From positions 141,536 through 205,535 of the forward strand of contig NZ_JANQOI010000087.1 of assembly GCF_028289705.1 (NCBI RefSeq): a stretch of DNA of 64,000 bases, given 5' to 3'. Both the position numbers and the translations under genes were made by a program. Shown here piece after piece: positions 17,930-26,748 of the stretch. The notes below the pieces were generated by a model. The model did no database searches, was not told where the DNA came from, and saw only the letters and a program-made list of their open reading frames with translations. How positions within the stretch are numbered: the stretch's first letter is position 1; every line of letters begins with the position of its first letter. Source of the stretch: Pelagibius sp. Its GTDB lineage: Bacteria; Pseudomonadota; Alphaproteobacteria; Kiloniellales; Kiloniellaceae.

Positions 17930-19300
17930 ATGCCAGGCAATCTGACCCTCGCCCAATTGAAAGAGACAGTCGCCAAGGGGGCGATCGACACGGTGCTCGT
18001 CTGCATGGTGGACATGCAGGGCCGGCTGGTGGGCAAGCGCTTCCAGGCCGAGTTCTTCCTCGACTCCGCCAAAGACGAGACCCATGCCTGCAACTACCTG
18101 TTGGCCAACGATCTGGATATGGAGCCGGTGCCCGGCTACGAGGCCGCCAACTGGGCGCAGGGCTATGGCGATTTCGTTCTGAAACCCGACCTCTCGACCC
18201 TGCGGCTGCTGCCCTGGCTGGAGGGCACGGCGCTGGTGCTCTGCGACGTGCTCGACCACCACGACCACAAGGAGATCCCACATTCGCCGCGCGGCCTCCT
18301 GAAGGCCATGGCGGCGCGGCTGGCGGGCAAGGGCTACTCCGCCTATCTGGCCTCCGAACTGGAGTTCTACCTCTTCGACGAGACCTACGAGAGCGCCTAC
18401 CTGAAGCACTACAACGATCTGAAGACCGCCGGCTATTACATCGAGGATTATCACATCTTCCAGACCACCAAGGAGGAGGATGTGATGCGGGCCGTGCGCA
18501 CCGGCCTGCAGGGCGCCGGCATCCCGGTGGAGAACTCCAAGGGCGAATGGGGGCCGGGCCAGGAGGAGATCAACGTCCGCTACACCAGCGCCCTGGAGAT
18601 GGCCGACCGCCACACCATCCTGAAGAACGCGGTGAAGGAGATCGCCCACGCCAAGGGCAAGGCCGTCACCTTCATGGCCAAGTGGGACTACGAGCTGGCC
18701 GGCAACTCCTGCCACATCCACGCCTCGCTCTGGGACAAGGCCGGCAAGAAGCCGCTGTTCTACAGCGCCAAGGAGAAGTTCGGCATGTCGAAGCTGATGC
18801 GCCAGTTCCTGGCGGGCCAGCTCAAATACGCCGACGACATCACCTATTTCCTGGCGCCCTACATCAACTCCTACAAGCGCTTCCAGGTCGGCACCTTCGC
18901 GCCCACCAAGGCGGTCTGGAGCCGCGACAACCGCACCGCCGGTTTCCGGCTCTGCGGCGAGGACACCAAAGCGGTGCGCATCGAATGCCGCGTCGGCGGC
19001 GCCGACCTCAACCCCTATCTCGCCTTTGCCGCGCTGCTGGCCGCCGGGCTTGCCGGCATCGAGGAGAAGCTGGACCTGCCCGATCCCTTCGTCGGCGATG
19101 CCTACTACGGCAAGCGCCTGCGCGAAGTGCCCAAGACCCTGCGCGAAGCCACCAAGGCTCTCGACAAGTCGAAGATGCTGCGCGCCGCCTTCGGCGATGC
19201 GGTCATCGACCACTACGTCCACACCGCCGACTGGGAACAGCTCGAATACGATCGCCGGGTCACCGACTGGGAACGCAAGCGCGGTTTCGAACGCGCCTAA
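17930..19300 (+). CDS. Glutamine-synthetase-family ligase, second paralogue (PuuA-like)
   Basis: A 456-residue ligase. It has the beta-grasp domain VCMVDMQGRLVGKRF, metal/glutamate ligands in ASELEFYLF, the nucleotide-site sequence GNSCHIHASLWD, and RVGGADLNPYLAFAALLAAG close to the C-terminus. It resembles gamma-glutamylpolyamine or related synthetases and is clearly distinct from the paralogue 3.7 kb away (different spacing and core sequence). ATG 17930 follows CGGAG; an in-frame GTG at 17879 is a possible longer start. The REP-like pair follows it. Confidence 0.85.
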   Translation: MPGNLTLAQLKETVAKGAIDTVLVCMVDMQGRLVGKRFQAEFFLDSAKDETHACNYLLANDLDMEPVPGYEAANWAQGYGDFVLKPDLSTLRLLPWLEGTALVLCDVLDHHDHKEIPHSPRGLLKAMAARLAGKGYSAYLASELEFYLFDETYESAYLKHYNDLKTAGYYIEDYHIFQTTKEEDVMRAVRTGLQGAGIPVENSKGEWGPGQEEINVRYTSALEMADRHTILKNAVKEIAHAKGKAVTFMAKWDYELAGNSCHIHASLWDKAGKKPLFYSAKEKFGMSKLMRQFLAGQLKYADDITYFLAPYINSYKRFQVGTFAPTKAVWSRDNRTAGFRLCGEDTKAVRIECRVGGADLNPYLAFAALLAAGLAGIEEKLDLPDPFVGDAYYGKRLREVPKTLREATKALDKSKMLRAAFGDAVIDHYVHTADWEQLEYDRRVTDWERKRGFERA

Positions 19301-19339
19301 CGCCGCAAAGAATGGGCTGGTTGGCTGGGCCTGTGTTTG

Positions 19340-19392
19340 ACCTCGTGGTTCGAGACGCCCCCTTGTTCCAAGGGGGCTCCTCACCATGAGGT
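19340..19392. repeat. REP-like palindrome, unit A
   Basis: A 53-base imperfect hairpin: the outer arms ACCTC/GAGGT and TGGT/ACCA enclose CCCCCTT-gttcc-AAGGGGG, with the family string TTCGAGAC on the left and CTCCTCA on the right. It is an inverted, diverged relative of the unit at 19415, the two being 22 bases apart, as in bacterial interspersed mosaic elements. Confidence 0.7.
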
Positions 19393-19414
19393 CAATCAGT
19401 CCAACACTGTGCCT

Positions 19415-19452
19415 CACCCTGAGGAGGGCCGACAGGCCCGTCTCGAAGGGTG
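19415..19452. repeat. REP-like palindrome, unit B
   Basis: A 38-base hairpin CACCCT...AGGGTG around GGGCC-gaca-GGCCC, containing GAGGAGGGCC and CGTCTCGAAG. The same length and core recur at 53809-53846, where the arm bases change to CATGCT/AGCATG while pairing is kept. Confidence 0.75.
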
Positions 19453-19591
19453 ATTTGAACTCACCGCCGGAGTCCGGCACTGCCACCGGCAGGACCGGTC
19501 GGAAGGTATAACATCACCATCTGAGTTGCGCCCATCATCGATGCATGCAATGCTGCGTGCCTTGGGAGGACTGGGGGAGGCCTGGTGCCCC

Positions 19592-20617
19592 GTGGCGCGG
19601 ATAACAATCCAGGACGTGGCGCGGGAGGCGGGCGTGAGTGTCGCCACCGTCGACCGTGTGCTCAACCGCCGCAGCGGCGTGCGGGCCGAGACCGTCAAGC
19701 GGGTCGAGGCGGCCGCCGACAAGCTGGCCTATCAGCCGGACCGACTGGCGGCGCGGCTGGCGCGGGCGCGCGACTATCGCTTCTGTTTCATCCTCCCCAC
19801 CGGCACCAACACCTTCATGCAGACCCTGCGGGCCGAGGTGGAGGGGACGGCCGAGCGCCTTTCGGCCGAGCGGGTGCGCATCGCCGTGCGCCTGGTCGAT
19901 GTCTTCGACGCCATGGCGCTGGCGGAAGAACTGGAAAGCCTGGGCGACGATTTCGACGGTGTCGCCGTGGTCGCCCTCGACCACCCGGCGGTGCGCGAAG
20001 CCATCAACGGCCTGGTCGATGGGGGGGTCAAGGTGGTCACCCTGGTCTCCGACGCGCCGGGTGCCAAGCGGGTTCACTACGTCGGCATCGACAACACGGC
20101 GGCGGGGCGCACCGCGGCCATGCTGCTCGGGCGCTTCATCGGCCAGCGCGACGGCAAGGTGGGGCTGATCGCCGGCTCCCTGGCCCTGCGCGATCACGTC
20201 GAACGGCAGTTCGGTTTCGAGCAGGTCATGGCGCGTGAGTTTCCCCATCTGGAGGTGCTGCCGGTGCGCGAGGGCCGCGACGACTACGAGAAGGTTCAGG
20301 CGGTGACCGTCGCGCTGCTGGAGGAAACGCCCGATCTGGCGGGCATCTACAACGTCGGCGCCGGCAACCGCGGCATTGCCGCTGCGCTGGAGGCCGCCGG
20401 GCGCGCTCAGGAGGTCGTCTTCCTCGCCCACGACCTGACACCTTTTACCCGCAGGCTGCTGGTGCGTGGCATCATCGATGCCGTCGTCAATCAGGACCCC
20501 GGCCATCAGGCGCGTAGCGCCGCGCGGGTACTGCTTTCGTCCTGCGAGGGGACGCCCATCGTCGTCGATCAGGAGCGCATCCGCATCGACGTTTTCTTGC
20601 GGGACAACATTCCCTGA
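19592..20617 (+). CDS. LacI-family transcriptional regulator
   Basis: Repressor of 341 residues. The LacI helix-turn-helix and hinge are clear: TIQDVAREAGVSVATVDRVLN, with the hinge DKLAYQPDRLAARLAR, followed by a periplasmic-binding-protein-like sensor domain (CFILPTGTNTFMQTL; GVAVVALDHP; VHYVGIDNTAAGRTAAMLLGRF). GTG 19592 is preferred because GGGGGAGG lies just upstream and it places the HTH at the N-terminus; in-frame ATGs at 19541 and 19550 would add unrelated residues. It precedes a sugar isomerase/dehydrogenase/ABC operon, which it probably controls. Confidence 0.92.
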   Translation: MARITIQDVAREAGVSVATVDRVLNRRSGVRAETVKRVEAAADKLAYQPDRLAARLARARDYRFCFILPTGTNTFMQTLRAEVEGTAERLSAERVRIAVRLVDVFDAMALAEELESLGDDFDGVAVVALDHPAVREAINGLVDGGVKVVTLVSDAPGAKRVHYVGIDNTAAGRTAAMLLGRFIGQRDGKVGLIAGSLALRDHVERQFGFEQVMAREFPHLEVLPVREGRDDYEKVQAVTVALLEETPDLAGIYNVGAGNRGIAAALEAAGRAQEVVFLAHDLTPFTRRLLVRGIIDAVVNQDPGHQARSAARVLLSSCEGTPIVVDQERIRIDVFLRDNIP

Positions 20618-20713
20618 CGTTCATCCCGGGCGGCGGTCGGGCGCCCGGACACGCCAACGCCGAGGCCCATCGCGGGCGAGACAACAAGGCACAGGTAACG
20701 GAGGAGATGCTCA

Positions 20714-21769
20714 ATGAAGACCATCAAGGGACCGGCGATCTTTCTCGCCCAGTTCGCTGGTGACGAAGCCCCTTTCAATTCGCTGGAGTCCATCGCCGGC
20801 TGGGCCTCCGCCCTCGGCTACAAGGGCGTGCAGATGCCGAGCTGGGACGGCCGCCTCTTCGATCTGAAGAAGGCCTCCGAGAGCAAGGACTACTGCGACG
20901 AGGTGAAGGGCACCCTGGCCGGTCACGGGCTGGAGATCACCGAGCTGTCCACCCATCTGCAGGGCCAGCTCGTTGCGGTCCACCCCGCCTATGACGACGC
21001 CTTCGACGGCTTTGCGGCCCCGGAGGTGCGCGGCAATCCAAAGGCGCGCCAGGAATGGGCGGTCGATCAGATGATGCGCGCCGCCAAGGCCTCCGAGAAC
21101 CTGGGGCTGACCGCCCATGTTACCTTCTCCGGGGCGCTCGCCTGGCCCTACATCTATCCCTGGCCGCAGCGCCCGGCGGGTCTGGTGGAGACCGCCTTCG
21201 ACGAACTGGCCGGCCGCTGGCGGCCGATTATGGACGCCTTCGATGCCGCCGGCGTCGATCTCTGCTACGAGATCCATCCCGGCGAGGACCTGCACGACGG
21301 CGTGACCTTCGAGATGTTCCTGGAGCGGCTCGGCAACCATCCGCGCTGCAACATGCTCTACGATCCCAGCCACTATGTCCTGCAGGCGCTGGACTACCTC
21401 GAGCACATCGACATCTATCACGACCGCATCAAGATCTTTCACGTGAAGGACGCGGAGCTGAACCCGACCGGCCGCCAGGGTGTTTACGGCGGCTATCAGT
21501 CCTGGGTGAACCGCGCCGGGCGCTTCCGCTCCCTGGGCGACGGTCAGGTCGACTTCGTCGGTATCTTCTCCAAGCTCACGGGCTACGGTTTCGACGGCTG
21601 GGCGGTGCTGGAATGGGAGTGCTGCCTGAAGCACCCCGAGGACGGCGCGCGCGAGGGGGCGACCTTCATCCGCGACCACATCATCCGGGTCACCGAAAAG
21701 GCCTTCGACGACTTCGCCGAGGGCGGCAGCGACGAAGCCGCCAACCGCCGCATGCTCGGCATCGTCTAG
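20714..21769 (+). CDS. Sugar phosphate isomerase/epimerase (xylose-isomerase-like TIM barrel)
   Basis: A 351-residue AP-endonuclease-2-type TIM barrel. Metal-ligand positions typical of the family are visible: Glu in CYEIHPGED, Asp in LYDPSHY, His in KIFHVKDAE and Glu in VLEWE. These proteins isomerise or epimerise free sugars, inosose or hydroxypyruvate-like compounds. The ATG follows GGAGGAG, and the gene is 10 bases ahead of a Gfo/Idh dehydrogenase, a pairing common in inositol- and keto-sugar catabolism. Exact substrate unknown. Confidence 0.88.
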   Translation: MKTIKGPAIFLAQFAGDEAPFNSLESIAGWASALGYKGVQMPSWDGRLFDLKKASESKDYCDEVKGTLAGHGLEITELSTHLQGQLVAVHPAYDDAFDGFAAPEVRGNPKARQEWAVDQMMRAAKASENLGLTAHVTFSGALAWPYIYPWPQRPAGLVETAFDELAGRWRPIMDAFDAAGVDLCYEIHPGEDLHDGVTFEMFLERLGNHPRCNMLYDPSHYVLQALDYLEHIDIYHDRIKIFHVKDAELNPTGRQGVYGGYQSWVNRAGRFRSLGDGQVDFVGIFSKLTGYGFDGWAVLEWECCLKHPEDGAREGATFIRDHIIRVTEKAFDDFAEGGSDEAANRRMLGIV

Positions 21770-21779
21770 GGAGGCCGGC

Positions 21780-22952
21780 ATGACCATCGAAGGACGCGAC
21801 GAAGACCTGAGCGGCGGGCGCATCCGCCTGGGCATGGTGGGCGGCGGGCAGGGCGCCTTCATCGGCGCTGTGCACCGGCTGGCGGCGCGCATGGACGACC
21901 ACTACAGCCTCGTGGCCGGGGCGCTCTCCTCCCAGAAGAAGCGCGCCGTGGCTTCGGCGCTGGAACTGGGCATCTCCAGCGACCGTGCTTACGGTTCCTA
22001 TGAGGAAATGGCCGCCAAGGAGTCCAAGCGGCCCGACGGCATCGAGGCGGTGGCCATCGTCACGCCGAACCACATGCACGCGCCGGTCGCGCGCGCCTTC
22101 CTCAAGGCCGGCATCCATGTCATCTGCGACAAACCGCTGACCACCACGGTCAAGGAGGCCAAGGACCTGGTGCAGCGGACGAAGAAGGCCAAGCGCCTCT
22201 TCGCCGTGACCTACAACTACTCGGGCTATCCGTTGATCCGCCAGGCGCGGGGCATGGTGGCGGCGGGCGACCTCGGGCCCATCCGGGTGGTGCAAGCGGA
22301 ATACCCGCAGGACTGGCTGACCGAGCGCCTGGAGCAGACCGGCCAGAAGCAGGCCAAGTGGCGCACCGACCCCAAGCAGTCCGGGGCCGGCGGCTGCGTC
22401 GGCGACATCGGCACCCACGCCTATCATCTCGCCTGCTTCGTCTCCGGGCTTACCCTGGACTCGCTCTGCGCCGACCTCAGCACCTTCGTGAAGGGCCGCA
22501 AGGTCGACGACAACGTCAACGTAATGCTGCGCTTCAAAGGCGGCGCCCGGGGCATGCTCTGGGCCAGCCAGGTGGCGCCGGGCAACGAGAATGCCCTGCG
22601 TCTGCGCGTCTACGGCACCAAGGGCGGCCTGGAATGGAGCCAGGAGAACCCCAACGAGCTGTGGCACACGCCCTACGGCCAGCCGCGCCGGCTGATCACC
22701 CGCGCCGGCAGCGGCGCCGATGCCGAGGCGGCGCGCATGACCCGGGTGCCGCCCGGCCATCCGGAGGGCTACCTGGAAGGCTTCGCCAATCTCTACGCGG
22801 AGATCGCCGCCGCCATCCGTGCCGGGCGCTCAGGGGCGAAACCCGACCCCGCGGTGACCTTCCCGACGGTGGCCGACGGCCTCAGCGGCGTCGCCTTCGT
22901 CGAAGCGGCAGTGCGCTCCAGCGCCAAGGGCGCGGTCTGGGTGAAGGCCTGA
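21780..22952 (+). CDS. Gfo/Idh/MocA-family NAD(P)-dependent oxidoreductase
   Basis: A 390-residue dehydrogenase. The N-terminal Rossmann fold has LGMVGGGQGAFIGAVHR, and the family EKP motif appears as CDKPLTT. The C-terminal domain contains the conserved GGCVGDIGTHAYHLA, where Asp/His form the catalytic site. GGGAGG precedes the start. It is probably cotranscribed with the isomerase. It likely oxidises a sugar or polyol delivered by the ABC importer downstream. Confidence 0.92.
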   Translation: MTIEGRDEDLSGGRIRLGMVGGGQGAFIGAVHRLAARMDDHYSLVAGALSSQKKRAVASALELGISSDRAYGSYEEMAAKESKRPDGIEAVAIVTPNHMHAPVARAFLKAGIHVICDKPLTTTVKEAKDLVQRTKKAKRLFAVTYNYSGYPLIRQARGMVAAGDLGPIRVVQAEYPQDWLTERLEQTGQKQAKWRTDPKQSGAGGCVGDIGTHAYHLACFVSGLTLDSLCADLSTFVKGRKVDDNVNVMLRFKGGARGMLWASQVAPGNENALRLRVYGTKGGLEWSQENPNELWHTPYGQPRRLITRAGSGADAEAARMTRVPPGHPEGYLEGFANLYAEIAAAIRAGRSGAKPDPAVTFPTVADGLSGVAFVEAAVRSSAKGAVWVKA

Positions 22953-22981
22953 CGGCGGGGCGCCGATTTGCCGCTTGCGAT

Positions 22982-23007
22982 GTTTAGTAAAATGAAGTTT
23001 ACTAAAC
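22982..23007. promoter_or_regulatory. Perfect 26-bp palindromic operator before the sugar ABC operon
   Basis: GTTTAGTAAA-6nt-TTTACTAAAC is an exact inverted repeat in an AT-rich island within GC-rich sequence, 197 bases before the binding-protein gene. It lacks the central CG typical of LacI operators and looks more like ROK- or GntR-type sites. No obvious matching regulator lies in the window. Confidence 0.65.
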
Positions 23008-23203
23008 TCAATAAATAAACAAGTGCCGGGGCGATTTTGACCCTGGCCGGGAGGGGGAACACCGTCAAAACCATCTCCAGACAGACGAGACCTCAACGAG
23101 ATTCAGTGCGCCGGCGCAGTGTCTGTATGGCGCGGTGTCTGAATGGCGCAGCGGCAACCGGTTCTGCCCGCGCCGCAACAACGAGCCCTAGGGAGGAATA
23201 ACG

Positions 23204-24535
23204 ATGAAGAAGGTTCTTGCCTTAGCGAGCGCGGTCTCCGCCGCGGCCCTCGCTCTTACCGCACCGGTCGGCGAGGCCAAAGCGCAGTCGACCGAGCTGA
23301 CGCTTTGCTGGGCGGCGTGGGACCCGGCCAACGCGCTCGTCGAGCTTTCCAAGGATTTCACGGCCCAGTCGGGCATCGGCATGAAGTTCGAGTTCGTGCC
23401 CTGGCCGAACTTCGCCGACCGCATGCTCAACGAACTGAACTCCGGCGGCAAGCTCTGCGACCTGATGATCGGGGACAGCCAGTGGATCGGCGGCGGTGCC
23501 GAGAACGGCCACTACGTGAAGCTCAACGACTTCTTCGACAGAGAAGGCATCTCCATGGACGACTTCGCCCCGGCGACCGTCTATGCCTATTCGACCTGGC
23601 CGAAGGGCGAGCCGAACTACTACGCCCTGCCGGCCATGGGCGATGCCAATGCCTGGTTCTACCGCAAGGACTGGTTCGCGCGGGCGGACCTGCAGTCTGA
23701 GTTCAAGGCGAAGTACGGCCGCGATCTGGCACCGCCCAAGACCCAGCTCGAGCTCAAGGACGTTGCCGAGTTCTTCCAGGGGCGGGAGATCGACGGCCAG
23801 AAGCGTTACGGCGCCGCGATCTTCACCGAGCGTGGCTCGGAAGGGATCACCATGGGCGCCACCGGCGCGCTCTACGCCTGGGGCTTCAAGTACGAGAACA
23901 CCCCCGGCAAGTACGACATGGAGGGCGCGGTGAATTCCGCCGACGCCGTGGCGGCGCTGGAGTACTACAAGGAGCTTTACAAGTGCTGCACGCCTCCGGG
24001 CTATACCGACAGCTACATGCAGGAAAGCCTGGATGCCTTCAAGTCCGGCCAGGTGGCCATGGCGATGAACTGGTTTGCCTTCTTCCCCGGCCTCCACAAG
24101 GACGAGCAGGTGGGCGGCGACAAGATCGGCTTCTTCGTGAATCCTGGCCAGAAGGTCGAAGCCTCGACCCTCGGCGGTCAGGGCATCTCCGTGGTGTCCT
24201 ATTCCGACAAGCAGGAAGAAGCGCTGCAGTACATTAAGTGGTTCGCGCAGCCGGACGTGCAGAAGAAGTGGTGGGCGCTGGGCGGCTACTCCTGCCACGT
24301 CGCGGTGCTGAACGATCCTTCCTTCAAGGAGAGCCAGCCCTTCGCGGCCGACTTCTTGCTGGCCATGGACGGCGTTCAGGACTTCTGGCAGGAGCCGGCC
24401 TATGCCGAGCTGCTGCTGGCCATGCAGAAGCGTCTGCATGACTACATCGTGGCCGACCAGGGCACCGCCCAGGAAGCCCTCGACAAGCTGATCGAGGATT
24501 GGACCGAAACCTTCGAAGACGAAGGCAAGCTCTAG
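23204..24535 (+). CDS. Sugar ABC transporter substrate-binding protein (family 1)
   Basis: Periplasmic binding protein of 443 residues with a Sec signal peptide MKKVLALASAVSAAALALTAPVGEAKAQ. The mature core has ELTLCWAAWDPANALVEL, NSGGKLCDLMIGD, a long lobe, and GGQGISVVSYSDKQEEALQYIKWF, as in family-1 sugar/polyol binders. GGGAGG lies before the ATG. It is the first gene of the operon behind the palindrome at 22982. The ligand may be glycerol-like or a polyol given the downstream dihydroxyacetone kinase, but this is inference. Confidence 0.92.
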   Translation: MKKVLALASAVSAAALALTAPVGEAKAQSTELTLCWAAWDPANALVELSKDFTAQSGIGMKFEFVPWPNFADRMLNELNSGGKLCDLMIGDSQWIGGGAENGHYVKLNDFFDREGISMDDFAPATVYAYSTWPKGEPNYYALPAMGDANAWFYRKDWFARADLQSEFKAKYGRDLAPPKTQLELKDVAEFFQGREIDGQKRYGAAIFTERGSEGITMGATGALYAWGFKYENTPGKYDMEGAVNSADAVAALEYYKELYKCCTPPGYTDSYMQESLDAFKSGQVAMAMNWFAFFPGLHKDEQVGGDKIGFFVNPGQKVEASTLGGQGISVVSYSDKQEEALQYIKWFAQPDVQKKWWALGGYSCHVAVLNDPSFKESQPFAADFLLAMDGVQDFWQEPAYAELLLAMQKRLHDYIVADQGTAQEALDKLIEDWTETFEDEGKL

Positions 24536-24620
24536 GCGGTAAGATTGTGCCGAGCCCCGGCCCCTGCGCAGTCATGCGGGGGCCGGGGCCGGTGCGGCCC
24601 CTTGTGCTGACAGAACTCCG

Positions 24621-25583
24621 ATGACCGAGACCTCGCCCATCCAGCGTGTCGCCGATTCCGTGGCGCTCTCGACGCCGCCGCGGATGGCCGGCCAGATCCG
24701 CGGCCTCTCCGACCGCGCCATCGCCTGGCTCTTCGTGACGCCGACGATCCTGTTGCTACTGGCGATCAACATCTTCCCGCTGGTGTGGACGATCTATCTC
24801 TCCTTCACCAACTACAAGGCCAACCGGCTGAACCGCGAAGTGAAGTGGATCGGACTCAAGAATTATGAGCGGGTGCTGACCGATTCCGATATCTGGCACA
24901 CCCTACAGGTGACCGCGCACTTCGTCTGCTGGACCATGTTCTTCCAGGTGATCCTCGGTTTCGGCCTGGCCTGGCTGATCAACAAGCAGTTCCGCGGCCA
25001 TTCCTTCTGGACCACCCTGATCCTGCTGCCGATGATGCTCTCGCCCGCGGTGGTGGGGAACTTCTGGACCTTCCTCTATCAGCCGCAGATCGGCCTCTTC
25101 AACTACGTGGTCGGCTTCTTCGCCGGGGTCGATCCCTCGTCCTTCCAGATGATCGGCGAGGTCAATCTGGCGCCCTGGGCCATCATCATCGTCGACACCT
25201 GGATGTGGACGCCCTACGTGATGCTGATCTGCCTCGCCGGGCTGCGGTCGATACCCGATTACATCTACGAGGCCGCGGAGGTCGACCGCGCCTCCAAGTG
25301 GCGGCAGTTCTGGTCCATCACCGTGCCGATGGTGCTGCCGTTCCTGATGCTGGCGGTGCTGTTCCGGGTGATCGAGAACTTCAAGATGTTCGACCTGGTG
25401 GTGGAACTCACCTCCGGTGGACCGGGTTCCGTCACCGAACTGGCCTCCATCAACCTCAAGCGCGAGGCTTTTGAGAAGTGGCGCACCGGCTACTCCTCGG
25501 CCTTCGCCATCATCCTTTTCGTCACGGTCTTCGGCGTCGCCAACATCTACGTGAAGGCCCTCAACAAGGTGAAGCAGCGATGA
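24621..25583 (+). CDS. Sugar ABC transporter permease (MalF/UgpA type)
   Basis: Inner-membrane permease of 320 residues with six hydrophobic segments, starting with AWLFVTPTILLLLAINIFPLVW. The coupling EAA loop is YEAAEVDRASKWRQFWSITVPM. The gene ends in an ATGA overlap with the second permease. Confidence 0.94.
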   Translation: MTETSPIQRVADSVALSTPPRMAGQIRGLSDRAIAWLFVTPTILLLLAINIFPLVWTIYLSFTNYKANRLNREVKWIGLKNYERVLTDSDIWHTLQVTAHFVCWTMFFQVILGFGLAWLINKQFRGHSFWTTLILLPMMLSPAVVGNFWTFLYQPQIGLFNYVVGFFAGVDPSSFQMIGEVNLAPWAIIIVDTWMWTPYVMLICLAGLRSIPDYIYEAAEVDRASKWRQFWSITVPMVLPFLMLAVLFRVIENFKMFDLVVELTSGGPGSVTELASINLKREAFEKWRTGYSSAFAIILFVTVFGVANIYVKALNKVKQR

Positions 25584-26530
25584 GTGCGAGCACAGCCAAC
25601 TCGGTGGTCGAGCCGAAGCCCTGGGCGCGCCGTCTCGCCGGTGCCGCCGTGGTGCTCTACGCGCTGATCACCATCGTGCCGCTGATCTGGATCTTCCTGA
25701 CCGGCTTCAAGACACCGCCGGATTCCATCTCCTATCCGCCGAAGGTGATCTTCGAGCCGTCGCTGGAAGGCTATGTGAACCTCTTCACCACGCGCACTCG
25801 CCAGACCGCCGAGTACATGGCCTCCCTGCCGCCGCCGGAGAACTGGGTGGAGCGCCTGGTGCGCGACCGCAACATGGTGATCGCCGGGCCGTCGAAGTTC
25901 GGCGAGCGCTTCCTCAACTCCATCATCATCGGTTTCGGCTCGACCTTCCTCTCGGTCTTCCTGGGAACGCTCGCGGCCTATGCATTTTCGCGCTTCAAGG
26001 TGCCGCTGAAGGACGACCTCATGTTCTTCATCCTGAGCACCCGGATGATGCCGCCCATCGCGGTGGCCATTCCCATTTTCCTGATGTATCGCACCCTCGG
26101 CCTCTCGGACACGCATCTCGGCATGATCCTGCTCTACACCGCGGTGAACATCTCGCTCGCCGTCTGGCTGCTGAAGGGCTTCATCGACGAGATCCCGAAG
26201 GAGTACGAGGAGGCGGCGCTGATCGACGGCTACACCCGCCTGCAGGCCTTTGTGAAGGTGGTGCTGCCTCAGGCCGCCACCGGCATCGCCGCCACCGCCA
26301 TCTTCTGCCTGATCTTCGCCTGGAACGAATATGCCTTCGCGCTGCTGCTGACCTCCGGCACGGCCCAGACGGCGCCGCCCTTCATCCCGACCATCATCGG
26401 CGAGGGCGGGCTGGACTGGCCGGCGGTGGCCGCCGGGGCGACTCTGTTCCTCATCCCCATCGTCGTCTTCACCATCCTGCTGCGCAAACACCTGCTGCGC
26501 GGGATTACTTTCGGGGCGGTCCGGAAATGA
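25580..26530 (+). CDS. Sugar ABC transporter permease (MalG/UgpE type)
   Basis: Partner permease of 316 residues. The EAA loop is YEEAALIDGYTRLQAFVKVVLPQ. An insertion of about 60 residues between the first and second membrane segments (VNLFTTRTRQ through NMVIAGPSK) is longer than usual in MalG-type permeases and would face the periplasm. ATG 25580 overlaps the preceding stop by four bases and the next gene also overlaps by four, so the set is strictly coupled. Confidence 0.93.
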   Translation: MSASTANSVVEPKPWARRLAGAAVVLYALITIVPLIWIFLTGFKTPPDSISYPPKVIFEPSLEGYVNLFTTRTRQTAEYMASLPPPENWVERLVRDRNMVIAGPSKFGERFLNSIIIGFGSTFLSVFLGTLAAYAFSRFKVPLKDDLMFFILSTRMMPPIAVAIPIFLMYRTLGLSDTHLGMILLYTAVNISLAVWLLKGFIDEIPKEYEEAALIDGYTRLQAFVKVVLPQAATGIAATAIFCLIFAWNEYAFALLLTSGTAQTAPPFIPTIIGEGGLDWPAVAAGATLFLIPIVVFTILLRKHLLRGITFGAVRK

Positions 26531-26739
26531 GCACCAACGGCAAATCCGACACGCCCTCGCTGCTGACCCGCTTCCTGCGCCTGCGCCGCGGGCCCTGGGA
26601 GAACCTGGCGACGGTGATCATCGCCGTGGGCACCTTCATGCTGATGCAGCCCTTTTTCCTGGAGCTCTTCACCTATTCCTTCGTGACCATCCTGACCGGC
26701 ACGGTGATGTTCATCATCGTCAGCCACTTCCCGGAGTGA
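26527..26739 (+). CDS. Small two-helix membrane protein inside the ABC operon
   Basis: A 70-residue protein coupled by ATGA to the permease gene and 9 bases before the ATPase gene. A basic N-terminus (TRFLRLRRGPWEN) precedes two hydrophobic segments, ATVIIAVGTFMLMQPFFLEL and FVTILTGTVMFIIVS. Its position, strand and coupling make it very likely a real accessory subunit of the transporter. No family recognised; small integral proteins also occur in some glycerol-type ABC operons. Confidence 0.75.
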   Translation: MSTNGKSDTPSLLTRFLRLRRGPWENLATVIIAVGTFMLMQPFFLELFTYSFVTILTGTVMFIIVSHFPE

Positions 26740-26748
26740 GGTGGGACG

